64,000 nucleotides of DNA from Paenibacillus thermotolerans (GCF_028745515.1 NZ_JAQZSG010000009.1:1-64000), one strand, 5' to 3'; positions 42,912 to 52,795 are shown, counted from the stretch's first letter. Notes: generated from the sequence alone by a model not told the origin. A program made the numbers and translations.

Positions 42912-43796
42912 TTGAGCAGAAAGACGACCGGCGCGGTTGTTTCCAACGGCTGGTGGTACATACTTCCCGGCCTGCTGTTTCACATCGTCGCCGTTACGAT
43001 CCCGGCGGTGATGTCGCTGTTTATGCCGTTCACGGAGTGGAACGGGTTGAACGTTCCCAAATTTATCGGGCTTGCGAATTTTGCGGAAGCGCTGCAGGAC
43101 CGCGTTGTCGGGATGGCGCTGATGAACAACGTCAAGTGGATGCTGTTTTGCATTACGATTCCTCTCGTCTTTGCTTTCGGTCTTGCCCATCTGTTAACGA
43201 AAGTAAAGAAGGGACAGGTTACATACCAAGCGGTTTTTTTCTCGACCTCCATTATTACGGTCACCGTCGCGGGGCAAATCTGGTTTTGGCTGTACAATCC
43301 GTTTAGCGGAGTCAATTTTTATTTGGAGAAGGCCGGACTCGATTTTCTGGCTTGGCCGGGATTGACAATTCCTTCCTTCGCGCTTGTTTCCATTCTTATC
43401 GCCGACATGTGGAAGGGCTTCGGCGGCAACGTAATTTGGCTGCTGGCCGCGATGACGCAGCTGGACAAATCGCTGGAGGAATCCGCCAGGCTGGACGGGG
43501 CGGGGCGGCGGCAAGTGATGTGGAACATTATTTTACCGCAGCTTCGGCCGACGATCGTCATTTTATCCTTCTTAACGGTCATCGGTTCTTTCGGCGCCTT
43601 CGAAATGGTCTACGTTATGACGGGCGGCGGTCCGGCGCATTCTACAGAGACACTGTCCACCTACTATTATTCCTTGAGCACTGCCGGCCGCAGGGCGGGC
43701 TACGCTTCCGCGATCGCATTGTTCCAGATGGTAATCTCTTTCTTGTTGATTATTGTTTATGTGGCGCTGAGAAAGCGGAAAGGGTGGGATGTGTAA
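42912..43796 (+). CDS. Sugar ABC transporter permease (UgpA/MalF-type)
   Basis: Permease of 294 aa with six hydrophobic segments and the coupling loop EESARLDGAGRRQVMWNIILPQ (seen as EESARLDGAGRRQ). The frame is open from 42837, inside the terminator hairpin, so I use the TTG at 42912, placed 8 bases after GAGGGAGA. It overlaps the next permease gene by one base (TAATG). Confidence 0.88.
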   Translation: MSRKTTGAVVSNGWWYILPGLLFHIVAVTIPAVMSLFMPFTEWNGLNVPKFIGLANFAEALQDRVVGMALMNNVKWMLFCITIPLVFAFGLAHLLTKVKKGQVTYQAVFFSTSIITVTVAGQIWFWLYNPFSGVNFYLEKAGLDFLAWPGLTIPSFALVSILIADMWKGFGGNVIWLLAAMTQLDKSLEESARLDGAGRRQVMWNIILPQLRPTIVILSFLTVIGSFGAFEMVYVMTGGGPAHSTETLSTYYYSLSTAGRRAGYASAIALFQMVISFLLIIVYVALRKRKGWDV

Positions 43797-44608
43797 TGCA
43801 ACTTCGGTTCAATTGGCGCCATCTCCCGTTGATTGCCGTCGCGGTATTCGCTTTGTTTCCTATGCTGCTGCTGTTTATGAACTCATTTAAGACTAAATCC
43901 GAAATCATTAAAAATCCGTTAGGATTGCCCGGCCGCTGGACGCTTGAAAACTATTTCAACGCCTGGGATCAGGGAAATTACAGTGTCGCATATTTGAACA
44001 CCATTGTGATTACCGGCTTCACGGTAAGCTTGGTATGCGCGCTGTCCGCTCTGGCCGCTTACGGCCTCACGCATTTAAGAACTCGCGGATCGGCGGCGTT
44101 CATCGCGTATTTGTTTATTTCCATGAGCATGCCGATCGGTTTTATTCCGATTTTCTTCATGATGGTTCGGCTCAATCTGATCAACACCTGGTGGGGGGTG
44201 ATCATACCGTATGTCGGCGGCGGTTTTGCCTTTAACGTATTTTTGATGAGAGCGTTCATGCTGGGCATTCAGAAGGAACTCCTCGAATCCGCCAAAGTCG
44301 ACGGCTGCGGCAGCTTTCGGGCTTTTATCAGCATCGTAGTGCCGCTCTGCAAGCCGGTGTTTACGGTGGCGGCGATTTTCTCCGCGCTCGGGACGTGGAA
44401 CGAAATCTTTTTGTCGAACGCCATTCTGCAGGTGGAAGAAGTTCGCACCGTTTCCGTATCTTATTTGAATTTTACGAGCAAGTACGGAACGAACTGGGGC
44501 TTGATGGCTGCCGGCGGCGTCATTACAGTCATTCCGATGGTCATTTTGTTTTTGATTATGACGCGGAAATTCGTCACCGGCATGCAGGAGGGCAGCGTGA
44601 AATTTTAA
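43796..44608 (+). CDS. Carbohydrate ABC transporter permease (UgpE/MalG-type)
   Basis: Permease of 270 aa with six membrane helices and the EAA loop ESAKVDGCGSFRAFISIVVP (20 residues). The ATG at 43796 shares its A with the preceding TAA stop, and AAGGGTGGGAT precedes it; the longer open frame from 43352 is an overlap artefact. It ends with MQEGSVKF, typical of this group. No ATPase gene is present, so a shared MsmX-type ATPase is expected. Confidence 0.9.
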   Translation: MQLRFNWRHLPLIAVAVFALFPMLLLFMNSFKTKSEIIKNPLGLPGRWTLENYFNAWDQGNYSVAYLNTIVITGFTVSLVCALSALAAYGLTHLRTRGSAAFIAYLFISMSMPIGFIPIFFMMVRLNLINTWWGVIIPYVGGGFAFNVFLMRAFMLGIQKELLESAKVDGCGSFRAFISIVVPLCKPVFTVAAIFSALGTWNEIFLSNAILQVEEVRTVSVSYLNFTSKYGTNWGLMAAGGVITVIPMVILFLIMTRKFVTGMQEGSVKF

Positions 44609-44710
44609 CGGCAGAGGAGCAAGTCCAAGCTTACATCGGTTGAAGCGCCGTACAAACGATCGAAACGAACCCGCTCAAACCGTATTTGCAACATCGTCAT
44701 AACTTCAACG

Positions 44711-44740
44711 ATGACCCCTGTGTTGGGGTCATTTTTATTT
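44711..44740 (+). terminator. Terminator of the sugar-import operon
   Basis: ATGACCCC and GGGGTCAT arms are followed by TTTTTATTT. Confidence 0.85.
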
Positions 44741-44786
44741 AGAAAATAATAAAACGAAAAAATTATTTTTTTATTTAGAAAATATA

Positions 44787-44814
44787 TTTACACTTATGAA
44801 AACTACTCTATAAT
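44787..44814 (+). promoter_or_regulatory. Strong sigma-A-like promoter
   Basis: TTTACA and TATAAT are spaced by 16 bases in an AT-rich stretch, giving a leader of about 270 bases before the secreted glycosidase-like gene. Apart from this, the gap 44609-45089 holds the preceding terminator and the cre-like site listed next. Confidence 0.65.
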
Positions 44815-45035
44815 ATGAAATAAATCCGACAATTAACTGGGGGTTAATGACAACTGTTATTTCCTGCTTTGCGGAAGATCGAGCGTCCGCGGGGGAGCGA
44901 AATATATCGATTAACGGTTGCAAGATGCATACATACCGCAAGTCGAAAGCCTCAAAGCATGACGCATCCGGAAGAAGGGAAGTGATTTCGGTTACGGGTT
45001 CATGATGGAAAAGGTTTATTTGCCTGCATCTTTTT

Positions 45036-45049
45036 TGACAGCGTTTTCA
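45036..45049 (+). promoter_or_regulatory. cre-like site in the leader
   Basis: TGACAGCGTTTTCA matches TGNAANCGNWNNCW except at position 4. It lies about 40 bp before the ATG at 45090, well downstream of the promoter, where CcpA could act as a roadblock. Confidence 0.5.
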
Positions 45050-45089
45050 TTGCACTCAAAAATTTGAACGAGAGTGAGTGACCGTTCCT

Positions 45090-47183
45090 ATGCAAAAGCG
45101 TTTGTCGCTGATTGTACTCATGCTTTGCGTCTTTCTGACGGCGATCTCCCCGGCGCTTGCGAACAGCGAAGCACATTCCGGCTGGTCCAGGGAAGGCTTG
45201 ATGCAACAGGCAGAACAGCTCCAAGGCTTTATCGACACGGAAAGCCGTCCGCTATTAAAACGGTTTCTTGAGCACGTACGCGATGACGCGGCGGCCGTGC
45301 TCGCGTCTTCGGATATTTCCGCCGAAACCGGATTGAAAACGAACAATGCGCTCCATTATGCGCTAAGGCTGGCGAATGATGCCGCCGCATCAACCGATTC
45401 ATTGCGGGCGAATACGCCGTTCGCCGTGTACACGGTTCCGGCGCTCAGTCCGGAGAAGCGGCTGCCAAACACCATTCCTGAGGACGGTACGTTCGGGAAT
45501 GAAATTAAGGTCGTATCCGCGCAAAACGAATACGAAGCGGCTTCGTTCGTACTCGCGCCGTTAGCGGACGCAGGCTCGGTAACCTTTACGGTGAACGACC
45601 TGCAAAGCAATGACGGCGTCATCCCGGCAAGCGCGGTCGACATGTATGTCGTGAAAACATGGTACCAAGGCGGGACGGCATGGCAAAGCTATTTCTTCGA
45701 CGACAAAAAGGACGTATTGACTCCCGAACTGCTGCTGCATGACGAAAACTTAATTCAGGTCGATCATGCCTTGAAGAAAAACTACGTTCGCGTCGATTAC
45801 CCGACAGGTTCGCAATACGTAGATGTATTCACCAAACCGGCGAAAAAATTCGATCATTTGTCGGAGCCGGTTGCGGATAGTCCGGCGCTTCTGCCGATCG
45901 CGCTTACGCAAGGCGAGTCGAAGCAAATGTGGATCACGACGAAGGTTCCCGCCGGTACACCGGAAGGCATCTATACCGGCACGATCGATATTTCGGCGGA
46001 CGGCGTTCCTGCCGGACAAATTACGCTCAAAATCCGCGTGCTTCCGTTTGAGCTTCCTGCACCGAAGACGTATTACGACACCAACAAAGACTTCTACGTC
46101 ATGCTGTTCCATGAAAGCCGGGTGCGGGAATATATGGGCGAAACCCGCGGGAATGCCGCGCTTGTCGACAAGAAGCTGTCGAACGAGTACCGGAACATGG
46201 CTGAGCATAATGCCGTGAATATTCCGGGGCCGTTGTATAACTCGGCGGACAGTCAGCTTTATTTCCATCAGCTCGATTTGATGCGGCAGGCCGGACTCGA
46301 CTTGGATCCGTTGTTCGGCGTCAAACAGACGTATCCGGAATATACGATTTACACGCATTATGCAAATTATTTGAATGCGAAAACCGCGTATGACGCCAAT
46401 CCGACGGATGCGAACAAAGCGACGATGGACCGTTATTACACGCTCTGGCGCCAAGGCGTCGACAATTATTTACCGACCCTAGACGCAGCTTATCAAGCCG
46501 TCTCTTCCTATGTCGGTCATACGAATCTGTATTTTGACGGCTGGGATGAAGCGAGCTGGGGGATGCTCCAGTTCCAACAAGAAATTTGGCGTTATGTTCA
46601 AGATCATCTGGGAGCGAAGGTGTTCGCGACAGGCAAAGAATCGCACTTGGATTTGGAAACGAAGGAAAACTTCCTTAACTGGGCCGGGGAAATGACGCGC
46701 GAAAGAGCGGACGCTTGGCACGCGACAGGGGAAGACCGCATGATCACAAGCTACGCCTACCCGCATTCGGGCCCGGAAAATCCGGATTTGATGCGTCAGC
46801 GCCACGGCATGTGGCTGTACAAAGCGAACTATGACGCAACATACAATTACATCTACTACGAGAATTTCTTAAATACGTGGAACGATGATATTGATGCAAC
46901 GTTCCGGGCGTTAAACTTTGTGTATCCGACGCAAACGGACGTCATCGACACCCTTGCTTGGGAAGGCTTCCGCGAAGGCATCGACGATATTCGTTATGCA
47001 ACCAAGCTAAAGCAATTGGCTGAGGAAGCGATCGCTTCGGGAAATGCAGAACGCGCCGCCGCCGCGAACGATGCATTGAATTGGCTTGAAGTCACGGATG
47101 AGCGTTCGACAAGCGCGGACATGATTCGTCTCGAACTCATTCATCACATTATGAAGCTGCTCGATCTGACCGACGCGGAATAA
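45090..47183 (+). CDS. Secreted GH123/DUF4091-like glycoside hydrolase
   Basis: A 697-residue exported protein. The signal peptide ends at SPALA (about residue 24). A beta domain (about 130-310) carries EIKVVSAQNEYEAASFVLAP and QMWITTKVPAGTPEGIYTG, the layout that precedes GH123 and DUF4091 barrels. The catalytic barrel shows a Asp486-Glu487 pair in FDGWDEASWG, the expected position for substrate-assisted hexosaminidase chemistry. The extreme upstream GTG at 45078 is possible, but the signal peptide begins at the ATG. Substrate probably an N-acetylhexosamine-containing glycan, by family analogy. Confidence 0.8.
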   Translation: MQKRLSLIVLMLCVFLTAISPALANSEAHSGWSREGLMQQAEQLQGFIDTESRPLLKRFLEHVRDDAAAVLASSDISAETGLKTNNALHYALRLANDAAASTDSLRANTPFAVYTVPALSPEKRLPNTIPEDGTFGNEIKVVSAQNEYEAASFVLAPLADAGSVTFTVNDLQSNDGVIPASAVDMYVVKTWYQGGTAWQSYFFDDKKDVLTPELLLHDENLIQVDHALKKNYVRVDYPTGSQYVDVFTKPAKKFDHLSEPVADSPALLPIALTQGESKQMWITTKVPAGTPEGIYTGTIDISADGVPAGQITLKIRVLPFELPAPKTYYDTNKDFYVMLFHESRVREYMGETRGNAALVDKKLSNEYRNMAEHNAVNIPGPLYNSADSQLYFHQLDLMRQAGLDLDPLFGVKQTYPEYTIYTHYANYLNAKTAYDANPTDANKATMDRYYTLWRQGVDNYLPTLDAAYQAVSSYVGHTNLYFDGWDEASWGMLQFQQEIWRYVQDHLGAKVFATGKESHLDLETKENFLNWAGEMTRERADAWHATGEDRMITSYAYPHSGPENPDLMRQRHGMWLYKANYDATYNYIYYENFLNTWNDDIDATFRALNFVYPTQTDVIDTLAWEGFREGIDDIRYATKLKQLAEEAIASGNAERAAAANDALNWLEVTDERSTSADMIRLELIHHIMKLLDLTDAE

Positions 47184-47196
47184 GGAGGAGATATTT

Positions 47197-49071
47197 ATGG
47201 CGAAACAATCGAAACGCATTGCAGCGCTGCTGATGATGATCGCGCTTATCGTCTCCGGCTTGCCCTCGGCGATCGCGGCGGAACCGACGAAGCTCGTGTA
47301 TCATGTGAAGTATGCCTCTGAGGATTTGTCGACGCCGACGGACTGGTATAACAGCAGCTACTTCAACAATCCGGAATACAAAGAAAACCGATTCGTGCAG
47401 TATTGGTGGGAAACCCCGATTACGCCGGGCGGCCCGCGGGATACGGGCTTCTACATGGTGTACAACGAGGAAGGTTTAAACCTATTTTTCCAATCGAACG
47501 AAGCGGAGAGGGAAGCGAACGGCGTCTTGAAAAACAGCTCGATCGAAATGTTCCTGCAAACCGGACTCGATGACGTGCCGTACCACCAGATGATTATTCC
47601 GACGAACGGCGGCCCGATCGAATATTACGAGTGGCAGACGGAATACCGCAACAACCGCCCGTTAAAGGGCAACGTGACAATCATCAACGAAGAAATTCCG
47701 ACGGGATGGGGCACGACGGTGCACATTCCATGGGAGACGTATTACGAATATGTTCCGCTGAACGGCGAGGATTGGGCGTTTGCGATGATTCGCTGGTCGC
47801 CGTCGAATTCCCCGACCTGGGGCGGCCATGTGCATCAAGTCGGGCGGTTCAACGTGCTTGACTTCCAGACGCCTAGTGCCGAGCAGCGCACGGAAATTCA
47901 AAAGCACATCATCCGGAAGGCATGGGAGAAGTTTAACGATACCGCGGCATCGCTTCGGGCAACGTGGCTGAACGGCAACCCGGATAACGCAAAGTTTTTT
48001 AACAGCCGAATCCAACCGTTGATCGCGCAAGAGGAAGCGAACGGCAGCCAAGTGTCGAACCTTGATTCGTTAAGCGCGGCGGAAATCGATGCGCTTTACC
48101 GAAATGTAGAGCGCTGGTTCGAGTTCCGCTACGAAGCGGAAGACTCGCGAATGAATTATGTTTTGAATTCGTTGTTCAGCGACAACGCGACGCCGACGGT
48201 AACGGACGTCACGTACGTCGCGCTCCGCAACACGGTGGCCGGCGGCGTCATTTTCGGGGAGGACCCGGACGGCGACGTACTGACGTATGCGCTCGGCACG
48301 GCACCTGCGAACGGAACGGCGACGGTGGATGCAGCCGGCGGCTGGACGTATACGCCGAACCCGGACTTTACGGGCGACGATCGGTTTACGGTGACGGTGT
48401 CGGATGCGGCCGGCGCTTCGGCGACCGCGGCGGTCAATCTGTTGGTAATCCGTGAACCGGAGACATTCGTTATGCCGGATCCGGCGGAGCCGAACGGAAG
48501 CAACGGATGGTACACATCCGACGTAACGGTGACGCTGACGACAACGGGCGATGAACGGATCGGCGGAGCGGACCGAACGGAATACCGGTTGAACGGCGGC
48601 GAATGGAACGTCTACGACGGGCAATTCGAGATAACGGAAGAAGGCGATACTCTGCTGGAGTACCGCGGCGTGGACATGATCGGCAACGTAGAGGCCGTGA
48701 AGACGGCAACGATCCGAATCGACAAAACCGCTCCGGCAATCGAAATCGTTCTGGACAAAACGATATTGGAAACGCCGAACCATAATCTGGCGGACATTCA
48801 GGCAACCGTTACGACAAGCGACGGTATTTCCGGTGTCGACTCGTTCGCGTTGACGTCGATTACGCATAACGAGTCGGATAACGGAACGGGTGACGGGAAC
48901 ACGGTGAATGACATTCAGAACGCGGAGTTCGGCACGGCCGACACAACGTTCAGCCTGCGGGCGGAACGGTCCGGCAAAGGGGACGGCCGCATCTATACGA
49001 TTACGTATACCGTAACGGATCAGGCAGGATTAACGGGAACCGGTACCGCGACGGTTACGGTGCCGCATTAA
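47197..49071 (+). CDS. Secreted multi-domain carbohydrate-binding protein
   Basis: A 624-residue exported protein, 13 bp after the GH123-like gene. The signal peptide ends at SAIAA (about 28). Residues 35-235 resemble a CBM9-type domain (TGFYMVYNEEGLNLFFQS, IEMFLQTG, WGTTVHIPWETYYEY, DWAFAMIRWSP). A helical linker follows, then a cadherin-like tandem domain (about 340-425, with EDPDGDVLTY and DDRFTVTVSD), an OmpL47-type Ig-like domain (about 440-510, with TEYRLNGGEWNVY and LEYRGVDMIGNVE) and a C-terminal Ig-like strand set. No sortase or S-layer anchor is seen. It probably binds the glycan attacked by its neighbour. Confidence 0.8.
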   Translation: MAKQSKRIAALLMMIALIVSGLPSAIAAEPTKLVYHVKYASEDLSTPTDWYNSSYFNNPEYKENRFVQYWWETPITPGGPRDTGFYMVYNEEGLNLFFQSNEAEREANGVLKNSSIEMFLQTGLDDVPYHQMIIPTNGGPIEYYEWQTEYRNNRPLKGNVTIINEEIPTGWGTTVHIPWETYYEYVPLNGEDWAFAMIRWSPSNSPTWGGHVHQVGRFNVLDFQTPSAEQRTEIQKHIIRKAWEKFNDTAASLRATWLNGNPDNAKFFNSRIQPLIAQEEANGSQVSNLDSLSAAEIDALYRNVERWFEFRYEAEDSRMNYVLNSLFSDNATPTVTDVTYVALRNTVAGGVIFGEDPDGDVLTYALGTAPANGTATVDAAGGWTYTPNPDFTGDDRFTVTVSDAAGASATAAVNLLVIREPETFVMPDPAEPNGSNGWYTSDVTVTLTTTGDERIGGADRTEYRLNGGEWNVYDGQFEITEEGDTLLEYRGVDMIGNVEAVKTATIRIDKTAPAIEIVLDKTILETPNHNLADIQATVTTSDGISGVDSFALTSITHNESDNGTGDGNTVNDIQNAEFGTADTTFSLRAERSGKGDGRIYTITYTVTDQAGLTGTGTATVTVPH

Positions 49072-49086
49072 TAAGTAACGCCATAA

Positions 49087-49126
49087 GAGTGCCGCAGTTC
49101 GGCTGGAAAGCCTGCTTGCGGCACTC
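49087..49126 (+). terminator. Hairpin after the multi-domain protein gene
   Basis: GAGTGCCGCA and TGCGGCACTC form a perfect 10-bp stem, but the following T-tract is poor. Confidence 0.5.
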
Positions 49127-49217
49127 CTGTTGTTGGATGCTGCAGTAGAATCCAAATCAAGGTATAATCCTTCTTTTTAATAATTTTTTATAGATATCTC
49201 CGTTATTTCGACAAACC

Positions 49218-49240
49218 CGGAAGCGTTTGCAGTGTATAAT
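49218..49240 (+). promoter_or_regulatory. cre-like site and -10 element
   Basis: CGGAAGCGTTTGCA (49218-49231) matches the cre consensus except at position 1, and TATAAT follows at 49235-49240. The cre would overlap RNA polymerase contacts; a good -35 was not found at normal spacing. Confidence 0.45.
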
Positions 49241-49286
49241 GTCCTTGTCCTGTTATTTTTATCCATTATTAGGGAGGGATTTTTGC

Positions 49287-50369
49287 GTGTTCAAACGAAA
49301 AACTTTTTTTACAATGGCACTGATCGTCTCGTTGCTGGGGGCGAGTATTGCCAGCGCAGCAGGCGAAGTCATACCGGTAAGCTCGCTTCAGCCGGCCGTG
49401 ACGATCGAAAAACCGACGCTGACTCCCGTCGGAGGAAAGCTGATCTTTAGCGACACGCCGGAAATGTTCAGCGAAACCGGAGCTTTTTACCGAGATTCTG
49501 CGGAAGGCGAGTTCCGCGTGTTCTGGCATCACCAGAACGTATCCGAGGATACGACGCATACCGTGTCGGCAGCCGTAACGAATTTGTCGTCCGAAGAGGT
49601 GATGCTGTTTTCCAAAGGAAGCGGCGTCGGAACAAGCATTTACGTCAATTATGCGGGTCAGCTCGCGCTAAGAGCCTTCATGAAAACCTACGGCACGACC
49701 AAATATCTCGCAACCTTGTCGCCGGGCGAAAGCTATTTCGTAGAAGCTGCGACCGACCCCGGCCTGACAACAAGCGGGATTGCCCAGTTTAACGCGGTTA
49801 CCAAAAACGGAAACAATCCGGCGGAAGTTACGGTCACCGTCCTTGGATACGAAACGAAACCGGAGCATCCGGAACAAGTCCCCATCCTTCCGGAAGAAGG
49901 CGGCCAGCTCGTCCGCGGCACGTTCCCGCATTTCGACCGGATCGGCACGATTACATACCGCACATCGATGGGGAACGCCGTCCGTCCGGTAGACTCCGCC
50001 GCATACGGTCAATGGCAGGACGATATGCCGGGCGAATATGAAGTCGGTTGGGATGCCGTCGACGGCAAACCGGTAATCAATAACGGCAATTACGGCGTTA
50101 TTTATCACTGGACGATGGATTTCGTCAACGACGCTCATAACCCTCGCACGATAAACATGTACCTCACGCCATCCGGCGGTTGGGGAAGCTATGTTTTGCA
50201 ATGGAATCAGGAAGTGCACGAATCCGGTTGGTTGTCTTACATGGACGCATGGAACTTCAATAGCTTTACGCTAGGAGCAAACGGGGGAACGATCAAAGCG
50301 AAAATGAGCCTGGTCGGCGGTTCCTCCGGCCCACAGACGCTTTATTTCACGAATAAAGAGAGGAAATAA
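49287..50369 (+). CDS. Secreted hypothetical protein
   Basis: Unrecognised exported protein of 360 aa. The start is GTG at 49287 behind AGGGAGGGA; the signal peptide runs to ASIASA (about residue 24). The mature part is beta-rich and lacks Cys. Segments such as FRVFWHHQNVSEDTTHTVSAAVTN and HWTMDFVNDAHNPRTINMYLTPSGG (seen as FRVFWHHQN and RTINMYLTPSGG) suggest repeated Ig-like or jelly-roll domains. It has its own cre-like promoter and terminator, so it is expressed separately from the two upstream secreted proteins but may act on the same material. Confidence 0.75.
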   Translation: MFKRKTFFTMALIVSLLGASIASAAGEVIPVSSLQPAVTIEKPTLTPVGGKLIFSDTPEMFSETGAFYRDSAEGEFRVFWHHQNVSEDTTHTVSAAVTNLSSEEVMLFSKGSGVGTSIYVNYAGQLALRAFMKTYGTTKYLATLSPGESYFVEAATDPGLTTSGIAQFNAVTKNGNNPAEVTVTVLGYETKPEHPEQVPILPEEGGQLVRGTFPHFDRIGTITYRTSMGNAVRPVDSAAYGQWQDDMPGEYEVGWDAVDGKPVINNGNYGVIYHWTMDFVNDAHNPRTINMYLTPSGGWGSYVLQWNQEVHESGWLSYMDAWNFNSFTLGANGGTIKAKMSLVGGSSGPQTLYFTNKERK

Positions 50370-50377
50370 TCCGATAC

Positions 50378-50411
50378 CGGAGCCGCGCACTCGCGCCGCT
50401 CCGTTTTTTTT
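50378..50411 (+). terminator. Terminator of the secreted protein gene
   Basis: CGGAGC and GCTCCG arms with inner GC pairing are followed by T8. Confidence 0.85.
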
Positions 50412-50491
50412 CGTAAGTGCGGTCCAAGACGCCGCTCAATCGATTTATGTTATAGTGTTTATAGTTTGCAAGGAAAGGAAGTCAACACGGT

Positions 50492-52702
50492 ATGGCGAAA
50501 CGATTGATTTTGGCGGAAAAGCCTTCGGTTGCGCGGGATTTGGCGCGCGTGCTGAAATGCGATAAAAAAGGAGACGGATTTATCGAAGGGGCGAACGATA
50601 TCGTTACTTGGGCGCTCGGTCACTTGGTGACGCTGGCGGATCCCGAAGCCTACGACGAAAAATATAAATCGTGGCGGCTGGAAGACTTGCCGATGCTGCC
50701 GGAGCGGCTTCAGCTGACGATTATCCGTCAATCCGGCAAGCAGTTCGCCGCGGTGAAATCGCAGCTGACCCGTAAAGATGTGAGCGAGGTCGTAATTGCG
50801 ACGGACGCAGGCAGAGAAGGAGAGCTGGTCGCACGCTGGATTATCGAGAAAGCGAACGTCCATAAGCCGATTAAGCGGCTATGGATTTCATCCGTCACGG
50901 ACAAAGCGATAGCAGACGGATTCCGCAAACTAAAGCCGGGTAAAGAATACGAGAACTTATATTATTCCGCGGTCGCACGTTCCGAGGCCGATTGGTATGT
51001 CGGACTGAACGCAAGCCGGGCGCTGTCTACGAAATTTAACGCGCAGCTCAACTGCGGCCGGGTCCAGACGCCGGTGGTGGCGATTATCGCGCAGCGCGAG
51101 GACGAGATACAACGGTTTCAACCGAAAACGTATTACGGCATCGAAGCGCACACGAACGACAAGCTGATTTTAACGTGGCAGGACGGGAATGGGAATAGCC
51201 GCACCTTCGATGCCGAGTGTGCGGCGGAGATCGTGAACAAGCTCGGCCGTCAGCATGCCGTTGTAACGCTCATTGACCGAAAGCCGAAGAAGACGTATGC
51301 ACCGGCCTTGTACGATCTGACGGAGCTGCAGCGCGACGGCAATAAGCTGTTCGGCTATTCCGCTAAGGAGACGCTTAGTATTTTGCAGAAGCTGTACGAG
51401 CAGCATAAGGCGGTCACGTATCCCCGTACGGACTCGAGGTACTTATCATCGGATATGGTAAACACGATTCAGGATCGCCTCCAAGCCTGCGGAGCCGGTC
51501 CGTATCGATCGCTGGCGGCAAAAGTGCGGAATAAGGCGATTTCGGCATCCGCCGCATTCGTCGATGACAATAAGGTCAGCGATCATCATGCGATCGTACC
51601 GACCGAGGTGCCGGTGAACCTGTCCGCACTGAGCGATAAGGAGCGTAAAATTTACGACCTGATTGTGCGGCGGTTTATAGCCGTGTTGTACCCTCCGTTC
51701 GAATATGAGCAGCTGACCGTGCACGCGGCGATCGGCGGCGAACATTTCGCAGCTCGCGGAAAGACGGTGCTGCAGGCTGGCTGGAAAGAGGTGTACGACC
51801 TGTCGGTTGACGAGGAGGATGCGGCGGACGACATCAGGGAGCAGCTTCTTCCGCGTATGGAAAAGGGCCAAACGCTTCCGATCCGCCTCATTACCCAAAC
51901 GTCGGGACAGACGAAACCTCCTGCGCGGTTTAATGAAGCGACTTTGCTGTCGGCAATGGAAAATCCAACGCCTTTTCTCCCTTCGGATCAGCGCCGGCTG
52001 AGCGATACGCTGAAGTCGACGGGCGGCCTCGGGACGGTTGCGACCCGCGCGGATATTATCGAAAAGCTGTTCAATACGTTCTTGATCGAGAAGCGCGGCA
52101 AGGACATCTACCTCACGTCGAAAGGAAAGCAGCTTTTGGAGCTCGTCCCGTCCGACTTGAAGTCCCCGGCGCTGACGGCGGAATGGGAACGAAAGCTCGA
52201 GCGGATCGCGAAAGGCGAGCTGAAGAAGGAGCTTTTCATAACCGAGATCAAGCAATATACGAAAACGATCGTATCCGACATCAAGAGCAGCGACAAGACG
52301 TACAGGCACGATAATGTGACCCGCACGGCTTGTCCGGACTGCGGAAAACCGATGCTGGAAGTAAACGGGAAGAAGGGGAAGCTGCTCGTCTGCCAAGACC
52401 GCGAATGCGGCCGCCGGAAGAACGTTTCGCTCGTTACGAACGCTCGTTGCCCGCAATGCAGAAAGAAGCTGGAGCTGCGCGGGGAAGGCGAAGGGCGAAT
52501 CTTTGTATGCGCATGCGGCTATCGCGAGAAGCTTTCGGCGTTCGAAGCGCGGCGCGAAAAAGAAAGTGGCGGCGGCAAGATGGATAAGCGGTCGGTTCAG
52601 CAATTTTTGAAATCGCAGCAGAAGGAAGAGGAGCCGATCAACAATGCGCTGGCGGAAGCTTTGAAAAAACTTCAGCTTGGCGCGGATAAACAGGGGAAAT
52701 AA
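50492..52702 (+). CDS. topB: DNA topoisomerase III
   Basis: Type IA topoisomerase of 736 aa that decatenates DNA by cutting one strand. The N-terminal Toprim domain has LILAEKPSVARDLA and ATDAGREGE; the active-site Tyr310 lies in TYPRTDSRYLSSD. The C-terminus carries two zinc-ribbon motifs (CPDCGKPM with a later CQDREC, and CPQCRKKL with CACG), an extension common in Bacillales TopB. AAGGAAAGGAAG precedes the ATG. Monocistronic between two terminators. Confidence 0.95.
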   Translation: MAKRLILAEKPSVARDLARVLKCDKKGDGFIEGANDIVTWALGHLVTLADPEAYDEKYKSWRLEDLPMLPERLQLTIIRQSGKQFAAVKSQLTRKDVSEVVIATDAGREGELVARWIIEKANVHKPIKRLWISSVTDKAIADGFRKLKPGKEYENLYYSAVARSEADWYVGLNASRALSTKFNAQLNCGRVQTPVVAIIAQREDEIQRFQPKTYYGIEAHTNDKLILTWQDGNGNSRTFDAECAAEIVNKLGRQHAVVTLIDRKPKKTYAPALYDLTELQRDGNKLFGYSAKETLSILQKLYEQHKAVTYPRTDSRYLSSDMVNTIQDRLQACGAGPYRSLAAKVRNKAISASAAFVDDNKVSDHHAIVPTEVPVNLSALSDKERKIYDLIVRRFIAVLYPPFEYEQLTVHAAIGGEHFAARGKTVLQAGWKEVYDLSVDEEDAADDIREQLLPRMEKGQTLPIRLITQTSGQTKPPARFNEATLLSAMENPTPFLPSDQRRLSDTLKSTGGLGTVATRADIIEKLFNTFLIEKRGKDIYLTSKGKQLLELVPSDLKSPALTAEWERKLERIAKGELKKELFITEIKQYTKTIVSDIKSSDKTYRHDNVTRTACPDCGKPMLEVNGKKGKLLVCQDRECGRRKNVSLVTNARCPQCRKKLELRGEGEGRIFVCACGYREKLSAFEARREKESGGGKMDKRSVQQFLKSQQKEEEPINNALAEALKKLQLGADKQGK

Positions 52703-52709
52703 GCGATAT

Positions 52710-52745
52710 ATACCACTTGCATGCCAATTGCAGGTGGTATTTTTA
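52710..52745 (+). terminator. Terminator of topB
   Basis: ATACCACTTGCA and TTGCAGGTGGTAT arms are followed by TTTT. Confidence 0.85.
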
Positions 52746-52795
52746 ATAAATTATGTATTTATTTGTCGCAGCAAAACTAGTAATGTTAGAGGAAG

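Noticed and set aside
45002-45067. A 21-codon ORF in the leader of the GH123-like gene
   Set aside because: No ribosome binding site at proper spacing, and the cre-like site lies within it.
51446-52603. A 385-codon minus-strand frame opposite topB
   Set aside because: It is a shadow of a highly conserved gene, with no recognisable motif.
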